Of a stretch of 64,000 nt of DNA, positions 49,874-63,000 are shown one piece after another; within the stretch, counting starts at the first letter, position 1; every line of letters begins with the position of its first letter. The position numbers and the translations under genes are program-made. Below the pieces are notes generated by a model, which saw nothing but the letters and a program-made list of their open reading frames with translations, was not told the origin of the DNA and did no database searches. Source of the DNA: Dicaeum eximium (lineage: Eukaryota; Chordata; Aves; Passeriformes; Dicaeidae); assembly GCA_013396995.1 (NCBI GenBank), contig VWZP01009169.1, forward strand, positions 899,697-963,696, given 5' to 3'.

Positions 49874-51810
49874 GTAAGTAACAACATCTCTAGAGATTTG
49901 AGTTTGTATCCAAAAGCCTGAAATAACAACCTTTTGTAGATGAGCAACCTACAGCTGATCTGTCCTTTAAGTGAAGACAATATTAATTTCTTTGGGAACC
50001 TGGATGATGACTGAACTTTGAGACTTCTCATTTAAAACCTTTTCTTCCCCTCTGAATCAGTTTCTCAAGACCAACAGTCTGCTTTCAGTATCTTAAAACA
50101 GACTGAAAACACAAACATAACACAGTTTATGAAGCAGGTATAATTATTAGCATATGATCTTGTTCTGTATCCAATGAAAATGGAGTGTTCTCCTTTCCCT
50201 GTGTTATTACTAAAGCTATGGTCAATCCTGCCAAATGCTGTATAGATGCTGTTCATCCTCATCATCCAAAGCTTTACTCCATTTACTATAATGACATTTC
50301 TGACACCCTCCTAACATTAAGTACATATCTAACTGGTATTTTGGGTTAAAGATGTATTTAAAGTTGCTGTGTGGCACCTCACAAAAGTTCATTACCAGTC
50401 AAATGCCCACTGGATGCAGGGTGACTGCCTTTCTAAAACTACCTTTCGAAAAATCTGAGTTGTGCGTAAGCTTACGGGATCAGAAAACCACTTCTGAGCT
50501 CAAAAGCAACTCATGACATTTTAAAAAGCTATCTGATGTGCTGCAGCTTGATGCTTCAGGGGTCTTACTGACACACTGCCAAGGGCTTACCACCCGTGAT
50601 GGCAGAGGCAGGGAGGGAGGGCAAGGGCTGCAATCCAAAAGCAAAGCCCACCCACATCAGCAGTGCGACATCCCAAGTTGTGCAGAGATACAACTGAAAT
50701 CTTTTCTGAAAAGCCCACCCTGATGGGCTCGAAACACACGCCTTGTAATCTATCCAAATCTTATTTTTTACGTCCAATACTGCAGCTCATTCCTCCCTCA
50801 TCTCCAGAAGGTTTTATGATACCCACCCACCGCTCTCCCAGATAATTTTTTCCACTCCATTTTAAATTGTTTCACACAGCCGGATCAAATCTCAGTCCCT
50901 TGGAACTCATCTACACAGCTTAGATTCTTGGCCAAGTTGGGTTTTTTCTTTCCCATTGTCATTGCATCCTTAGCTACATATAAATAAAAGAAAGAAATCA
51001 TCAAAGTTTTGTTAAAGTACTACAAATGCATGCTAAGGCCCAGATATAGCTTTTACTTGAAAGCATAGGAAAAATTGTCCATTGTGATGAGGTTTAAATT
51101 TATCATCCTTGACAGCTTTAGAATTCTTAACATTTCCTGCTGAAGTGAAAGCCTTGTTTGTCCAAAATACTGCATGTGTTTTAATGTATAATTTAAAATA
51201 CTTACAGTTTTACTGAAATTTTTAAAAAGTAGCTGAAGCACTTGATTTACCTGTTTTCCATTAGTCCAATTATATTTTTTGCCCTGTTATCCCCAGGATT
51301 CAAAGTGCTTATTTGTTACTTTAGATTTCCACAAAGACTGTAATAACTGGCAAAACCCAGTAAAATCAATTTTTCTTTCTTCAAATACTATCTGTCAACA
51401 GGTAAGTTGTAAAATATCTACTGGTTTGGAACTTTGAATTGTTTATGCAGCAGAAAAAAGAAGAAAAAATTCATTCTTAGCACTGCAAAAGCCAGTGAGG
51501 AAAGTAAATGGAGTAATAATGTAATAGATGTAAAAGGAAGAGCAAATTAGTTTTGAATAAACAGAAGAACCTGTTTTCACTTCTGAAGACTTAGAGCTGT
51601 TAAAACTTCCAGAAACAATCTTCACTACACATGGTATGTATTGGAGCTTCTTTTTTTCTGCTGGTATTAATAAAAACTAACTTATTTCCATCTCTGCACT
51701 GGGAAAAATGATAGTGTTTCATTCTGGCTTGCCTTTAGGGAGATGGGTTTTTTATTTGGTTCTTTTTTTATTGTTAGGAACTCACTGTTTATTCCTGCCT
51801 TTGCTTGCAG
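49874..51810 (+). other. PLD5: 1.9 kb last PLD5 intron
   Basis: This phase 1 intron runs from GTAAGT to CCTTTGCTTGCAG. I see no coding sequence, recognisable transposon or structured element in it. Confidence 0.9.
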
Positions 51811-52046
51811 GTAATTTTGATTGGGTAGGAAATGCTTTTACGCAGAATGCCGGAGCTGGCCTTGTTATCAACCAAGCAGACGCGGGGAACAGCACAAGCA
51901 TCATTAAGCAACTCAAGGCTGTTTTTGAAAGGGATTGGTATTCACATTATGCCAAAAGTTTACAACCAACAAAAATCCCAAACTGCTTTAACCACAAACT
52001 CAATAAAGGAACTTCAAATAAGACTGCCATGAGCAATGTGAATTAG
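51811..52046 (+). CDS. PLD5: PLD5 terminal coding exon with stop codon
   Basis: This is the coding part of the last exon. GT completes the Gly codon, then NFDWVGNAFTQNAGAGLVIN follows, the conserved strand after the second HKD region, and later FERDWYSHYAKSLQPTK, a clear PLD5 C-terminus. It closes with TAG at 52044-52046 after 77 full codons. After PTKIPNC only about 19 residues follow (ending Met-Ser-Asn-Val-Asn), a few fewer than the human tail as I remember it, and that tail has diverged in sequence. Asn-Ser-Thr and Asn-Lys-Thr are possible glycosylation sites. Confidence 0.96.
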
Positions 52047-52989
52047 AAAGACTATTTTACCCTTTAGTATGGCAATGAAGAATTATGTTGGGGTGTAGCC
52101 TTCTTTCATATTTACAGACAAAAGACTTAAAGAAAAAGCAAAAAAAAAGTTTGGTTTGGGGGGTATTTTTAGGAAAAAGCACACTTATATTAAATCTGTC
52201 TAACCTATATTCTCTATATGAATTATTTAAGACTTTCCAATTTGTTACTTCTGACACTGAATGTCATTTCCGCTTCCATGTGAATTTTAATGTTCCACAT
52301 TTGAATTTATCAGCATGTGTCAGTGTTTCTGTTTGAGGACTTTCTCCAATTGTCAACCTGGCTAGAGCAAACCTTGAGGCAAAATGAAGATTCAAGCTAT
52401 GAAATGGCATTCTAAGATTAGTTATTATTGACACACAAATAGATGGTAGGTTTACTGTAATAGAAAATGTAAAGGAATAAGCAAAGTTTCACCCATATAA
52501 ATAATTCCCTTTAAAAAACTACCCTGTCATAAAAATACTTCCTGGTTTTGAGCATTTACTTTGAGTATCACTATTCCATGTCTTCTAACTAGCCTTAAAA
52601 TACATTGGAGTTACAGGACTGGTAATTCATTCATCTCCTAAAAGTATGAGAAATTTTTCAGGGGTTTGGGTTGGCCTCATCAAGTTTGTCATATTCCTTA
52701 AAGCCGCTCAGATTTTTTATCAAAGTACTGTGGATTCCTTTCAACAGAATAGTTATTTCCAATTACATGCATTTCATCTAACAGTGAAACTGTCTGGGTT
52801 AATAGCTAAAACCTAGGACTGATTTTTTTTTTTATGTTTTTGTAATCTGAAGAAAATTTCTTCCCCAAGTATTTATCACGTGTGAGTTAGCAGATATGTG
52901 ATGATTGATTGTTAAACCAATGCACATCTCAAAATCAAATACTGCTTTTTAGAAAGGCCAAGAGTTATGCAAAATCATGCAATAATTGT

Positions 52990-53028
52990 TATATGATCAT
53001 AGTAATTTTTGCTATATGATCATAGTAA
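52990..53028. repeat. 23-base-period duplication in the PLD5 3' UTR
   Basis: TATATGATCATAGTAA occurs identically at 52990-53005 and 53013-53028. Each copy contains the palindrome TATGATCATA. Confidence 0.85.
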
Positions 53029-53092
53029 ACAGTAATTTTGTTGATTTTTACACCTGAAGAATTTGCTTTCCTAACTTCTACTTTTAAAAAGA

Positions 53093-53098
53093 AATAAA
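53093..53098 (+). terminator. Polyadenylation signal AATAAA for PLD5
   Basis: A canonical AATAAA lies 1.05 kb after the stop codon. It is followed 10-20 bases later by a T/G-rich stretch (GACTTTTTTTGTTT) suitable as the downstream element. This is the best-placed signal after the terminal exon; actual use is inferred. Confidence 0.65.
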
Positions 53099-54230
53099 AA
53101 TTGTGAAGTGACTTTTTTTGTTTAAATGTCATCCATATAGGTAAATACACCTGCATGGACAGAAAAGTGATGCCTTCATTTAGACCACAGTTTTGACAGG
53201 TGTCAAAAGTGTGCCTCTAGAATCACAACTAAGGTGCACCAAGAAGCAGCTGTTCTATAGAAGTGTGAATTTGCTCTTTGAAGAAATACACATAAATGTT
53301 TGACAGCAGATTTTTCTCTTGTCAGAGATGTAATAGCATCATTTCATAATGAAAATGTTTCACTACTATGCCTCTGCTTCCACTGAAGAAACACAGTCTT
53401 GAAATCAAACTGCATTCTGCATTTTATTAAATATTCACAGAACCTTTTCCAAAATTATGACTTTTCTTCTCATCTCCTGAAGGCATACTTCAAAAGCAGA
53501 GGGCAAAAAGAGACAGAAACCCAGCCACGTTCCAATGTATTCATTTAATCTTAAGAAGAAGTTAAAAACCCACCTTGACTTTCAAAACATAATGCACACT
53601 TATAAGGTAAAAAATTCAAATTTATTTTACAGTGAGAACAGCTTAGGAAATTCTAATAAATTAACATATGTATAACTTCAAATTGTCAGCTAGAGATATC
53701 CCACAAGACTAATTATGACCCCAAAAGGCACACTTTTGACAAAGAATCTTTGTTTATTTTGCATTTGCAAAGATTTACATCATCTTACTGAAAACAACGA
53801 TAAATCAAAAAAACTTTTAAGATTGTCAGCTTTTACAGAAAATACTTTGCACAGCTCCAATAGTCAGTAACATTTGCTGATATTCATGCCATGTATTAGT
53901 CTCACACACACACAGAAAAGCATATAGTGTGACATATTGAAAAGAAACAAGTATTTTAAAAGAAAAAGGTTTCCTGAGTTGCTATGAGGAAAGATCTTTG
54001 TGAGAAGAAATTTCTGGATTTTCTTCCTTCTGTATTTAATTTAGAGTATGTATAGCATGTATGGGAGAGAGATTTCCAGCACTTAACTTACTTATTATAG
54101 TTTTTTTGTTTTGTTTAAGAAATGAATATTAGTCCAGATTAATTACTGGTGAAAATTTCAGCTGAATTCTACCACCAATCACTTTAGTCTTGTAAGTGGA
54201 AAACTCACAAAATGAACAAACAAAAAGCCC

Positions 54231-54251
54231 ACCACATTTTTAAAATGTGGT
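54231..54251. repeat. Perfect hairpin, 10 bp arms
   Basis: ACCACATTTT pairs with AAAATGTGGT around a single T, in the flank downstream of PLD5. It is short enough to be coincidental in AT-rich DNA. Confidence 0.55.
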
Positions 54252-56312
54252 TGAGATAGTTGTACAGTTTCTAAGGTCCCTATGGACAGGTGATCTTAAA
54301 GTTTGAGATAAACTTAATACCATGACCTTACATAAAACACAAAATAATTCATGCAAATAAAAAACCCACTGCCTGGAGTTGTTAATTGTAGCACCTAATG
54401 GCAATAATATACAGTAATCAATCAATGTAGGGGTTTTTTTCCTCTCTTGCATTATGGATACTGCAAATGTGCTAAGTTTTTAAAGTGAGATCTTGTATAA
54501 AAAATGGAGGATCTGAGTGGAACACAATTTGTTAGATGATAAAGCCCAGCTGTTTACAAAGCAGAATTTTTTGATGAAATCAGACTGACTAGTGACTGAT
54601 TTAGTATAACAAATGAATGGTAAAATAGTTTTACTGGACAGATCCTAGGAAAATTCAGATCATGAATACTAACAAGATCTGTTAATTTGCAAATATTTTC
54701 TGATTGGCTAGATAAACAGATTCTTGGTGCTTCAATGACCCCCCTCAAAGAGCAGATACATAAAAGTATTTTTTGAAAGTGGCATTATGTTTTGGTTTCA
54801 TGAATGGAGGAATTTGGGTGGTTTTGAACAACTTTCAGTATATAATAATACTGGCCAGTCATCCTATAAATGGAATGGCAGTCTCAAATTTCATTTGGTA
54901 TAAAGTATGGATCAATACTGTAATAACTCTTTAGAATGGCATCAGCTCCAAAACAGTACATAAGGCCTTGACCTATTACATAGCCAAAAGACAAAGTGCA
55001 TCCTTCAACTTCAGCAAATAGGAAATTTAAAATACTAGATTATTTTTTGAAACCATCTAAGGGGATTATTGCCAATTATTCGGCCTGGGCCAGCGCTGTT
55101 ACTGTTTAACTAGATTTGCTATAACGCCTCAATTTTGGCTTCAGATCCTTGCACCATTGTAATAAATCGGAAGCATTTCACACTAGTTTAGCAGGGATCA
55201 GAATCTAAACTAGTTTCCTCTTGCTTCCAATCTCCTGAGTATCACCACTGCACAGGCTATTTCCTAATCTAACAGGGATTTGCATTCAGGGGTTTCTCAC
55301 AGGCCTCACAGGCATAACCCAAAAGATGCACTTTCTCTAGGCCCTTCTAGCTGGCATTGGTAACTCTGTCATATTAAAGGCAATTTCCTGAAGAGAACAG
55401 TTTTATTCTTAAAGAATATAGACTGTAATTGTTGTTTGCTGCAAACATTTACTAGTGCCTTATTCATAAAAGTTTTTGTTTAACTGTTCCTCAAATGAAG
55501 TCCTGCTAAAGATCCTGTATCTAGTACTGAGGCATAGAGCAAACTTCCTAAGTAAGAAGACATTGTGATGTTTACAGTTTAGTACCTAAAACTAGATCAC
55601 AAAAAGACAAAAACTGACTGTGAGATGTTGGTCCAAACCACAAGCACATCTAAACTGGAGCATTTTTATCCAATCCCAGTTCAAGAACTAAATTTCACTA
55701 TTTATTCCTGGCTTCATTATCAAATAATCTACAACACAGTTGAATTATGTTGTCCTGTCAAGATACAAAATCTGAATTCCCTCAACATCTGGCTGCTATC
55801 AAAATCATAATCACAAAAATTCCTGTAAGCACAGTTTGAAGTCCAAATATCACACAGTGGTTACTTTCCAGCTCTTGCATGTTCAGTCTCAAGTTGTTTT
55901 GGGCCAGCTACTTTTTCTGCCTGAAGCATGAACTAGTATCCACAGCTACTCTCACCTCTTCTTTGAAGACCAGAAAGGCATGCATGATGTGCTACAGCAC
56001 AATGGCTATAGCTGTATCCTAACAGGAACAGGTTTAGGTTTTACCCAATGTAGGGCCAGGTGTTCCTCCCAGTAAATCCAGGCTGTGCTGGTGGTTCAGA
56101 AGAGAGCTTGAGAAACAAGTAGAAAAGCCTCCAAATGCTATTTTTAAGACCTACCCCTTTGCTATACTACCAGCTACCTAAATTTACTACTTTGTTGAGA
56201 TTTGCACACATAAAAACTGAACAAATAAGTGCTGTACCTGCCAGTTAACCCTAATCTAAGAAAAAATTCAGAAAGTTTATAGGGGTTTTTTGTGACTTTA
56301 GCACGTACTTAC

Positions 56313-56453
56313 CGGAAAGATTGTATGCACTCTCATCAAGATGCTGAAGACATCAGCTGGCTCTTCCAGTTCTTCAATCTGAAGTGCTAAATATCTCTGT
56401 CTCAGATAATTATACACTTGACTCCTGAAAATGGCCTGATAGAGTGCACTAAC
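56313..56453 (-). other. Candidate minus-strand coding exon, unrecognised
   Basis: On the minus strand an open 47-codon segment lies between an AG (weak pyrimidine tract) and a consensus donor CCG|GTAAGT, phase 0 at both ends. It reads VSALYQAIFRSQVYNYLRQR and then LALQIEELEEPADVFSILMR. The residue mix looks protein-like, but I recognise no family. Chance cannot be excluded in 12 kb of flank read in all frames. Confidence 0.2.
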
Positions 56454-56955
56454 CTAAGTCTTCAAACCTTTCTGGTCTTCAAAATTAACTTTTCATTTTA
56501 GTACAAATATATTGACTAAATGTTTAGCATGTTTCCAGATGGTAATTTCTGGTGCTGTGTTTTTCCTCCACTCTTACCCTTTCTCTATCCACATCTATCA
56601 TATATTCATGGGTTTTCAGTCATCATTATTCCAGTGCAATCTATGTAAAGAAACCAGAATGAATCCTTGGTGTGTTTAAAATTCACAATGATGCCTCCCA
56701 AGTTGAAGGTACCAGTGAACATGCTCCACTTCTAACACTGCAAGGTATAGGAGCTCAACTGATACTGTAGGAGATTGCTTTTCTTAGCTGTAGTTTTTCA
56801 CTTTAATTACTGCTGGATGTTATTTATTAATTTCTCAGAATTTAATCAGGTTGCTCTTGGATCATCACTTTGCACAAATGCCTTAGAAGCTTGCCAAACT
56901 AGCATGTAAAAGAGACCTCATTCAAAATAGTTTAGACAAGAAAAGAAGAACTCAC

Positions 56956-57003
56956 GTGCTTTATGCTCTGAAGGGTGCTGAAGTCAATGGATAAACTCCA
57001 GTC
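56956..57003 (-). other. Candidate minus-strand coding exon, upstream partner
   Basis: On the minus strand, 48 bases lie between CACTTTATTACAG and GTGAGT, phase 0 at both ends, and read DWSLSIDFSTLQSIKH. It would join in frame to the candidate at 56313-56453 across a 502-base intron. No family is recognised. Confidence 0.18.
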
Positions 57004-60000
57004 CTGTAATAAAGTGGAGCTTTCTATTGTACCTCCTGTTTGGATTAATCCTGTATGGGCTTCCAAGAAAAGTCTGTGAGAATTAATTGTTTGAATTACC
57101 TTGCAATCAGGAATTTACAAAGAATCTGAATGAAGAATCCAGCTGTATTGAGTGGTTCAACACAGTAACTTAAACTGGGTTTTCATGAAAACACATTTAT
57201 ATTCCATATCCATATGATACAACTGCATCAACATGGTAATGTCAGGTTTTCCCTGCAGTTCAAAAACATGTAGGACAAAAATCAAGCTACAGCAGCCAAT
57301 TTCTGAAAGTGTTGTTAAAAGTAGATTTTAAGAGCATAATTCAATTCTGGCTGCAAATTACTCTGCTATAGTAATGTAGTCAGCTCTATTTTGTTCACAA
57401 CAAATTCTACACTGCAGTTTTACAGGAAGACTCAACAACTTTTTAACCCTGTAAAATAACCATGATCATTCTCCCTTAGAAAGGTTGATGGCCAATTCAG
57501 GCTACAGACCATAACAAAATATAATAAAATGGCTGGCAACTGCAGCATTCCAGAGGATTATTTTGTTATTTTGTGTTGCATGGCCACAAACATGAACAAT
57601 ATGAATTACATGAATCTCAATGGTGTTGTGTGAGCACATGGTGGACATTGAATCTCATACAGTAAAATCCATCCCTCCTGTAACAGCATAAAATATAGTA
57701 AGGGTAGAGAGGAAAGGGCAAAAAGAGCCAGAGGCAAACTAACTTGGATCAGCTTGAGTTAATGGACTGGATGCTGATATAAAAGGTCTGGACTGCATTT
57801 TTATTTTGTTCCTCTCTCTGCAAAACCGTGTGTTTCTATGCATCCTCCTTGCTCATCTTTATACGAGTGAAATCCCATGATTGTTTTCAGAATGAGGAAG
57901 GAACCTTTAACAACTACGAACTCAAGCTTAACAGAAAGAAATCAGCATGAATAAAAATCCATTGATTTCTGTTTAGCAGGTACCAAGTAGTAAGGCACTA
58001 TTTGAAATGGGACTCCTCCTCCTTGGACATTGGAAGTTTCTAGTGTAATATAAGCAAAAATTGACAACATAACCCACGCCTGCAAATTTCACATCGCACG
58101 CAGCATTTGCTTGTGATTTACTTGTTCTCTCAATGTACAAATGCAGTCATCAGACAGATGCCATTCTGAACTACTGATAAACTGCTGAAAACTAAGCACA
58201 AGTATCAGGCAATCCAACTTGACACACTTAAATGAGGAAAAGGAATCTTCCCAGAAGAGCTAACTATATAAAGTTTGTAAGTCACTTAGAAGCTAGAATT
58301 ATTTTCAAATGTAACTTTGAGGGACTTAATGGGGGTTTTGATGGGGAAGGAATCTTTCTGTTAAAGGCATGCACTGTTACATGTAGTGTCTAAGCAAAAC
58401 AGCATAAAAAATGTAAAATGAGAAGCTCTTCAAATGGAAGTATGTAGACCAACTTTTTATTGACTGACCTGCTAACAAGTAGATTTGCTCAATGTTCAAT
58501 TACTTCACAATAATCTCTTAAATTACTCTGCAAGTATTCCTTATTTGTATTTCTTCAAGTGACACTGTACCTGTATTCAGTGTTCTACTTGAAACTTGAC
58601 CAAAAAGCAGGATGTTTCTGGAAGTGATAGCTGTTTATTTTTAAAGGTCAGAGAACTTCCACTCATCTGTCTTGTCCTCTGATTGTCTCCTACTTCTTCA
58701 GCAACCTGGTCCAGGCTTACATTTGTCATTGCCTGAGTAGCAAAGAAAATTAAGTATTTTTAGTCACCTGCTGTTTCTGAAAACTGCTGGCTGTTCAACA
58801 TGTTCTTGCCCTTTGAGAGATACCTCATCTAATGAAAAACTAAAAGTATAATAAAGGAGGCCAAGCACATAATTCAAGGTGCCTCACCTAATTCTTGACC
58901 TGGAAAGACACATATGCAAAATCTGGAAGAAGGTATGGAGGGTGGGGGTGGGGAGAATGTTTGGCAAGCTTTACATGAGCTAGAGATTCTTCTGAGGATA
59001 TAAATACCTCTTCTGGTGAACTTACTTTATTCTAGAATAAACCACTCTTTGCCACACAGCCAGATTTGCAATGACTGAAATGTGTGGCTGACTTCAGCAT
59101 GAAAAGGTGAGAGGTCAAACTCCCCTCATCTTTATGAATTGAACTAATTTCTTCACTATGTAAGAGAGGTGGAAGAAGCAGGTAACATTGCTTCCCCTTC
59201 TGAGGGAATAGGCCAGGTTGCTACTAGAAATAGAGCTGATAAGGCTTCTAAAAGAAGCAAAGATCTTACACATCTGACTTCTATTAATTCTCACAAGATG
59301 GTGCATCTCTGTGGGAACTTGGGGCTCACAGCTTTTCTACCAATTTCTTTATGGCAAACCGTCAGACTTCTCAGGAGAGCTCCTTTTCACTATGCTCAAG
59401 ACAGTTGTGACATCTGCTTTTAACAATTCCCAGATTCTTCAAAGACATTTCTAAACTAGACTGTGAGAATTTTCCCTGTGAGAAGGAAAAATGAAGGGCA
59501 GGTTTAGTGAGGAATCCAGACAACCAAGTACAAATATAAAAATATCTAAGAAATCAGGATCAAAACCACAAGGCATTCTCATTTTTTCTAACAAATGAAA
59601 CTTGGGAAAGTAAATGAGAGGCTAATGCAGTACCTCAGATTATTGAGACTGGAGTTTATAAACCAAAACTCTTATGGACAGTCCCCACATATGAACTGCT
59701 GCTCTCAGTATGCAGAGAGGCAGTGAAGAATCAGAGAACTGCTTTGATATGCTGTAAAAAGGTTTCAGCATATGTCCATTTCTCAATGAATACAGCTTTA
59801 AAGGTAGGCTAAAAATGGGATTCTGTGTGTATTTATACAGATCTTGCTGCCAAATAATCATTGAAAACCAGTCATTTCTCACAGCAGTTGTGTCTTCAGA
59901 TGTCACCACAGAGATCTTACTGAACAAGTCTGGAGAATGGCTTACTTGCTGCCAGAGATGTTGCTTTTCTGCCTACCAAAAAAAGCTGCAAGCCCATTTT

Positions 60001-63000
60001 CCAAGTGCTAGTTGATACAATAAAAGCATTCAGATGCCCCCATCCAGCTCAGATTCCAAATGTCCTTGTATCAGATTCCAAATACAGACTTGAGGCTCCT
60101 CACACACATACACACAGAGACATGTCCTCAAAGGAAAAATGAGAATCTTTTCCAAAAGAGCTTGGAACATCTCTAGCACAATTACTTGTCCTACTCTTAA
60201 AAAAGGCTGATAGGAAATAATACAACTTTCTGGAAAGGGCAACATATCCTTTACTAGAAAATGCAAATATGCACACAGACTCAGAATAATGAGTTACCCA
60301 AGTGGACTCCTGGCTGCAGCACAGAAGGACATCAGTGTCACCATTTCTGACAGCACACACCAAAGCCATCTACTCACCTTTTCATTCCCACACTGCATGT
60401 GGGCCAAAGCTCACTTTTTTAAAAAAACAAAGGGCAGTGTTTCTCTCTGAATGAAACATTCCAGAGAGGATTATACCTTTCTTTTTTTTTTTCTTTTAAT
60501 AGAGAGAACAGCAATCACTGCCCCACTTTTCTTCCCTTTCCACGCTCCACTTTGCAAATTAGCAAGTGTTTCCACCATCTCTGCCTCATCTGTGTTTTTC
60601 CTTTTCAAGCTATTTCCTGAATGCTGTTTCTGAATCCCTTGCTGCTGCTTTGTACACAAGGATGAATGCCTGCAACTTGCATTGTTGGTGCTGTAACATC
60701 CTACAAGGTTACTTCCACTAGCTTTACCTGAAGTGCTCAGAAAAAGGAAGTGCATGCACACACTCTTTAAAGACACACAAATTACTATGAGTGAAGACAA
60801 GGGAAGTCAGGGCAAAAGCAGAATGCAGGCACTACTGGAAAAATACCTGGACAGGGAAAGGGTCTGAAGTCATACTCCTCAATCTGATTTCACCTTGGCA
60901 CACCCAAAGCCTGTATCAGGATCCAGAACGCAATTTTGCAAACCTTGCACAACTAACACAAGCCTTGCCTCCAGGTATTCTGTTTGCTGTTGGCCTGGAG
61001 TCACACTCCAGGTTAACCTGCCAAGCTAGGCAATAACAAGCAAGTCAAAACCACAGACAACTTCAAGCCACGTGACCTCAGCTTTATCCTCCAGGTGGCA
61101 TTTGGCCACAGAGGGGGACTAACCTGGGTACTTGTCATCTTGTGACAGTTAAGATGGTCCAAGCTCACCATCATATATAACACCACCACCTTCAAAAGAG
61201 CAAATGAAGAAAGAAGATCTCTCTGCAAACATATTTTGAATCTCTGAGTGTGACTTTGGCACTGCGTTGTCTTTCCCAACACAATCGAAAAGTATCAGGG
61301 GTCCTGTGTAGAATTTGCAGAGCAAAAAGGGTATGTACTATATGTTTCCTACTATAGCTCTTCAGATGGAATAAATATCAAATAGAAAAATCTGTCTAAA
61401 CTTATTTTGAAAACTGCATGGCCAGCTTATGCAGTAGCTAGATATGTGGCAAGGTTACAGTATTACTCTCTAAGGAGAATACAATTAATATGCTATATAT
61501 TTTGTTCAATTCAAGCACTGTGTAGTCTCCAAGTTCTGCTATGAGAAGTATGGATCACTTCTCATTATCCTTCCTGTTCCAGAACACAGTATTTATCACA
61601 GATGTGTACAGTACAGCGGCATAGCTTAGGCCTGTTATATAGGTCAGTATCTGCAATGCACATGAGAACATAGTTTGCCACTGCAAAGGAGAGTGGCTGC
61701 AAAATCTATTTTGGATAATCCAATTTATATTTGAGGAAATCAATGTGTGGTCATTTCTAGAACTCTGAATATAAGGCAACTGCTGCATGCTTGTATATTT
61801 GATAAGTTTTATTATACTATATCCTTATATGAATGTCTATGCAGTGTAAATGCTTTAATATAAGATACTGAATGTTTTTTACACATTATTTTCTAAACAA
61901 TGCTACATTTTTCTGCATGTTTATTCATCTTTTTGTGTTGGTACAAAGTGCAAGCTGCAAGACACATGATTTTAATAACTTGCACAGCAGCTATTCAAAT
62001 CCATTATAAAAACATGTTCGTATGTAATGACTTAATTTGGCAAGAAATGTGCTTCCTTTAGACAATGGGCTTGGTTCACAGCAATACCTGTGTACTTAAT
62101 GTTTATTTATTTAAAAAAAAAATACAACATTATCCCTAAATCTGTAAATGGGGCCATTGAGTCTGCTGCAAACCACTGTGTTGGTATGGTTTGGTACCTT
62201 TGAAAATGTAAATCTGCATTTCCCAGGAAAACAGGTGACCTGTCCTGATGCAAGCTGTAATTTAAAAAGCCCAATCCTGAGCAGACACTGCATTTGGTGC
62301 TGCAGGATGACAATGTAGCAATCTTTTTTTTCTTTAAACAATACTTTCTCATGACCTCTCATGTTACTTGGTTGTGAACTGGGCCCACTGTTTACAGTGT
62401 TACTATTCATAACCAAAGTTCAATGCAATTAACAAAATTGATCAAATTCATTCTTTTGGAAGAAAAAAGACAAGAGACTGATTTTGCTGATGTTTTGGAG
62501 AGCTGGCTTGGTGCAGTGTTGCTTCTGTACCAATGCATTTTAAATGTAAGGAAATCATCGGCTGAAAGAGTGATGGCTCAGACAGCATTGTCAGTGGTAA
62601 TATACTGCTGGAAACTAAGTTACCAATGATATAACAGAAATCAAGGTAGAAATGCATTAATTTAAAGATATATAAATATTGATTTTAATGCTGCAGCATC
62701 ACAGAGATCATTTTTCACTGCTTTGATATCCAAGGATTCCTAGTACTACACAAACGTATTTTATCTGCTCTGTTTTTTAGTTTCAGTACTTTCATTCAAA
62801 GCAAAGTAACTCCCATTTCTTTGTACTGCACTGAAATAAAGAACCTTGTTTGAGTACATAATGCTTTTCTTATTCTCTCTGGTCTGTTTGTTTCTATGAG
62901 CACAAAATCCCAGATACCAGCCCCTGCTGTCCAGCTCCCAGCCCTCTGTACATACACACCCCAAGGCACACCAGGCACCAGTGACAGACCAGCTGGTGCC

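Larger units (their letters stand above)
52047..53115 (+). other. PLD5: PLD5 3' untranslated region
   Basis: This is AT-rich non-coding sequence continuing the last exon from the stop codon to the first well-placed polyadenylation signal. It includes a 23-base-period duplication at 52990-53028. The 3' limit is approximate because longer isoforms using later signals cannot be excluded. Confidence 0.75.

Noticed and set aside
56176..56255. Possible minus-strand terminal exon after the candidate at 56313
   Set aside because: The acceptor is good, but the intervening intron would be only 57 bases, below the usual vertebrate minimum, and the peptide is not recognisable.
58690..58828. Two adjacent minus-strand exon-like segments
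   Set aside because: They would be separated by only about 40 bases and their phases do not join; the first has a weak GTGACT donor.
60471..60800. 109-codon minus-strand open frame with Lys-rich end
   Set aside because: The Lys-rich tail comes from an A/T-rich homopolymer tract. The middle looks protein-like but no donor follows it; kept only as weak context for the minus-strand candidate.
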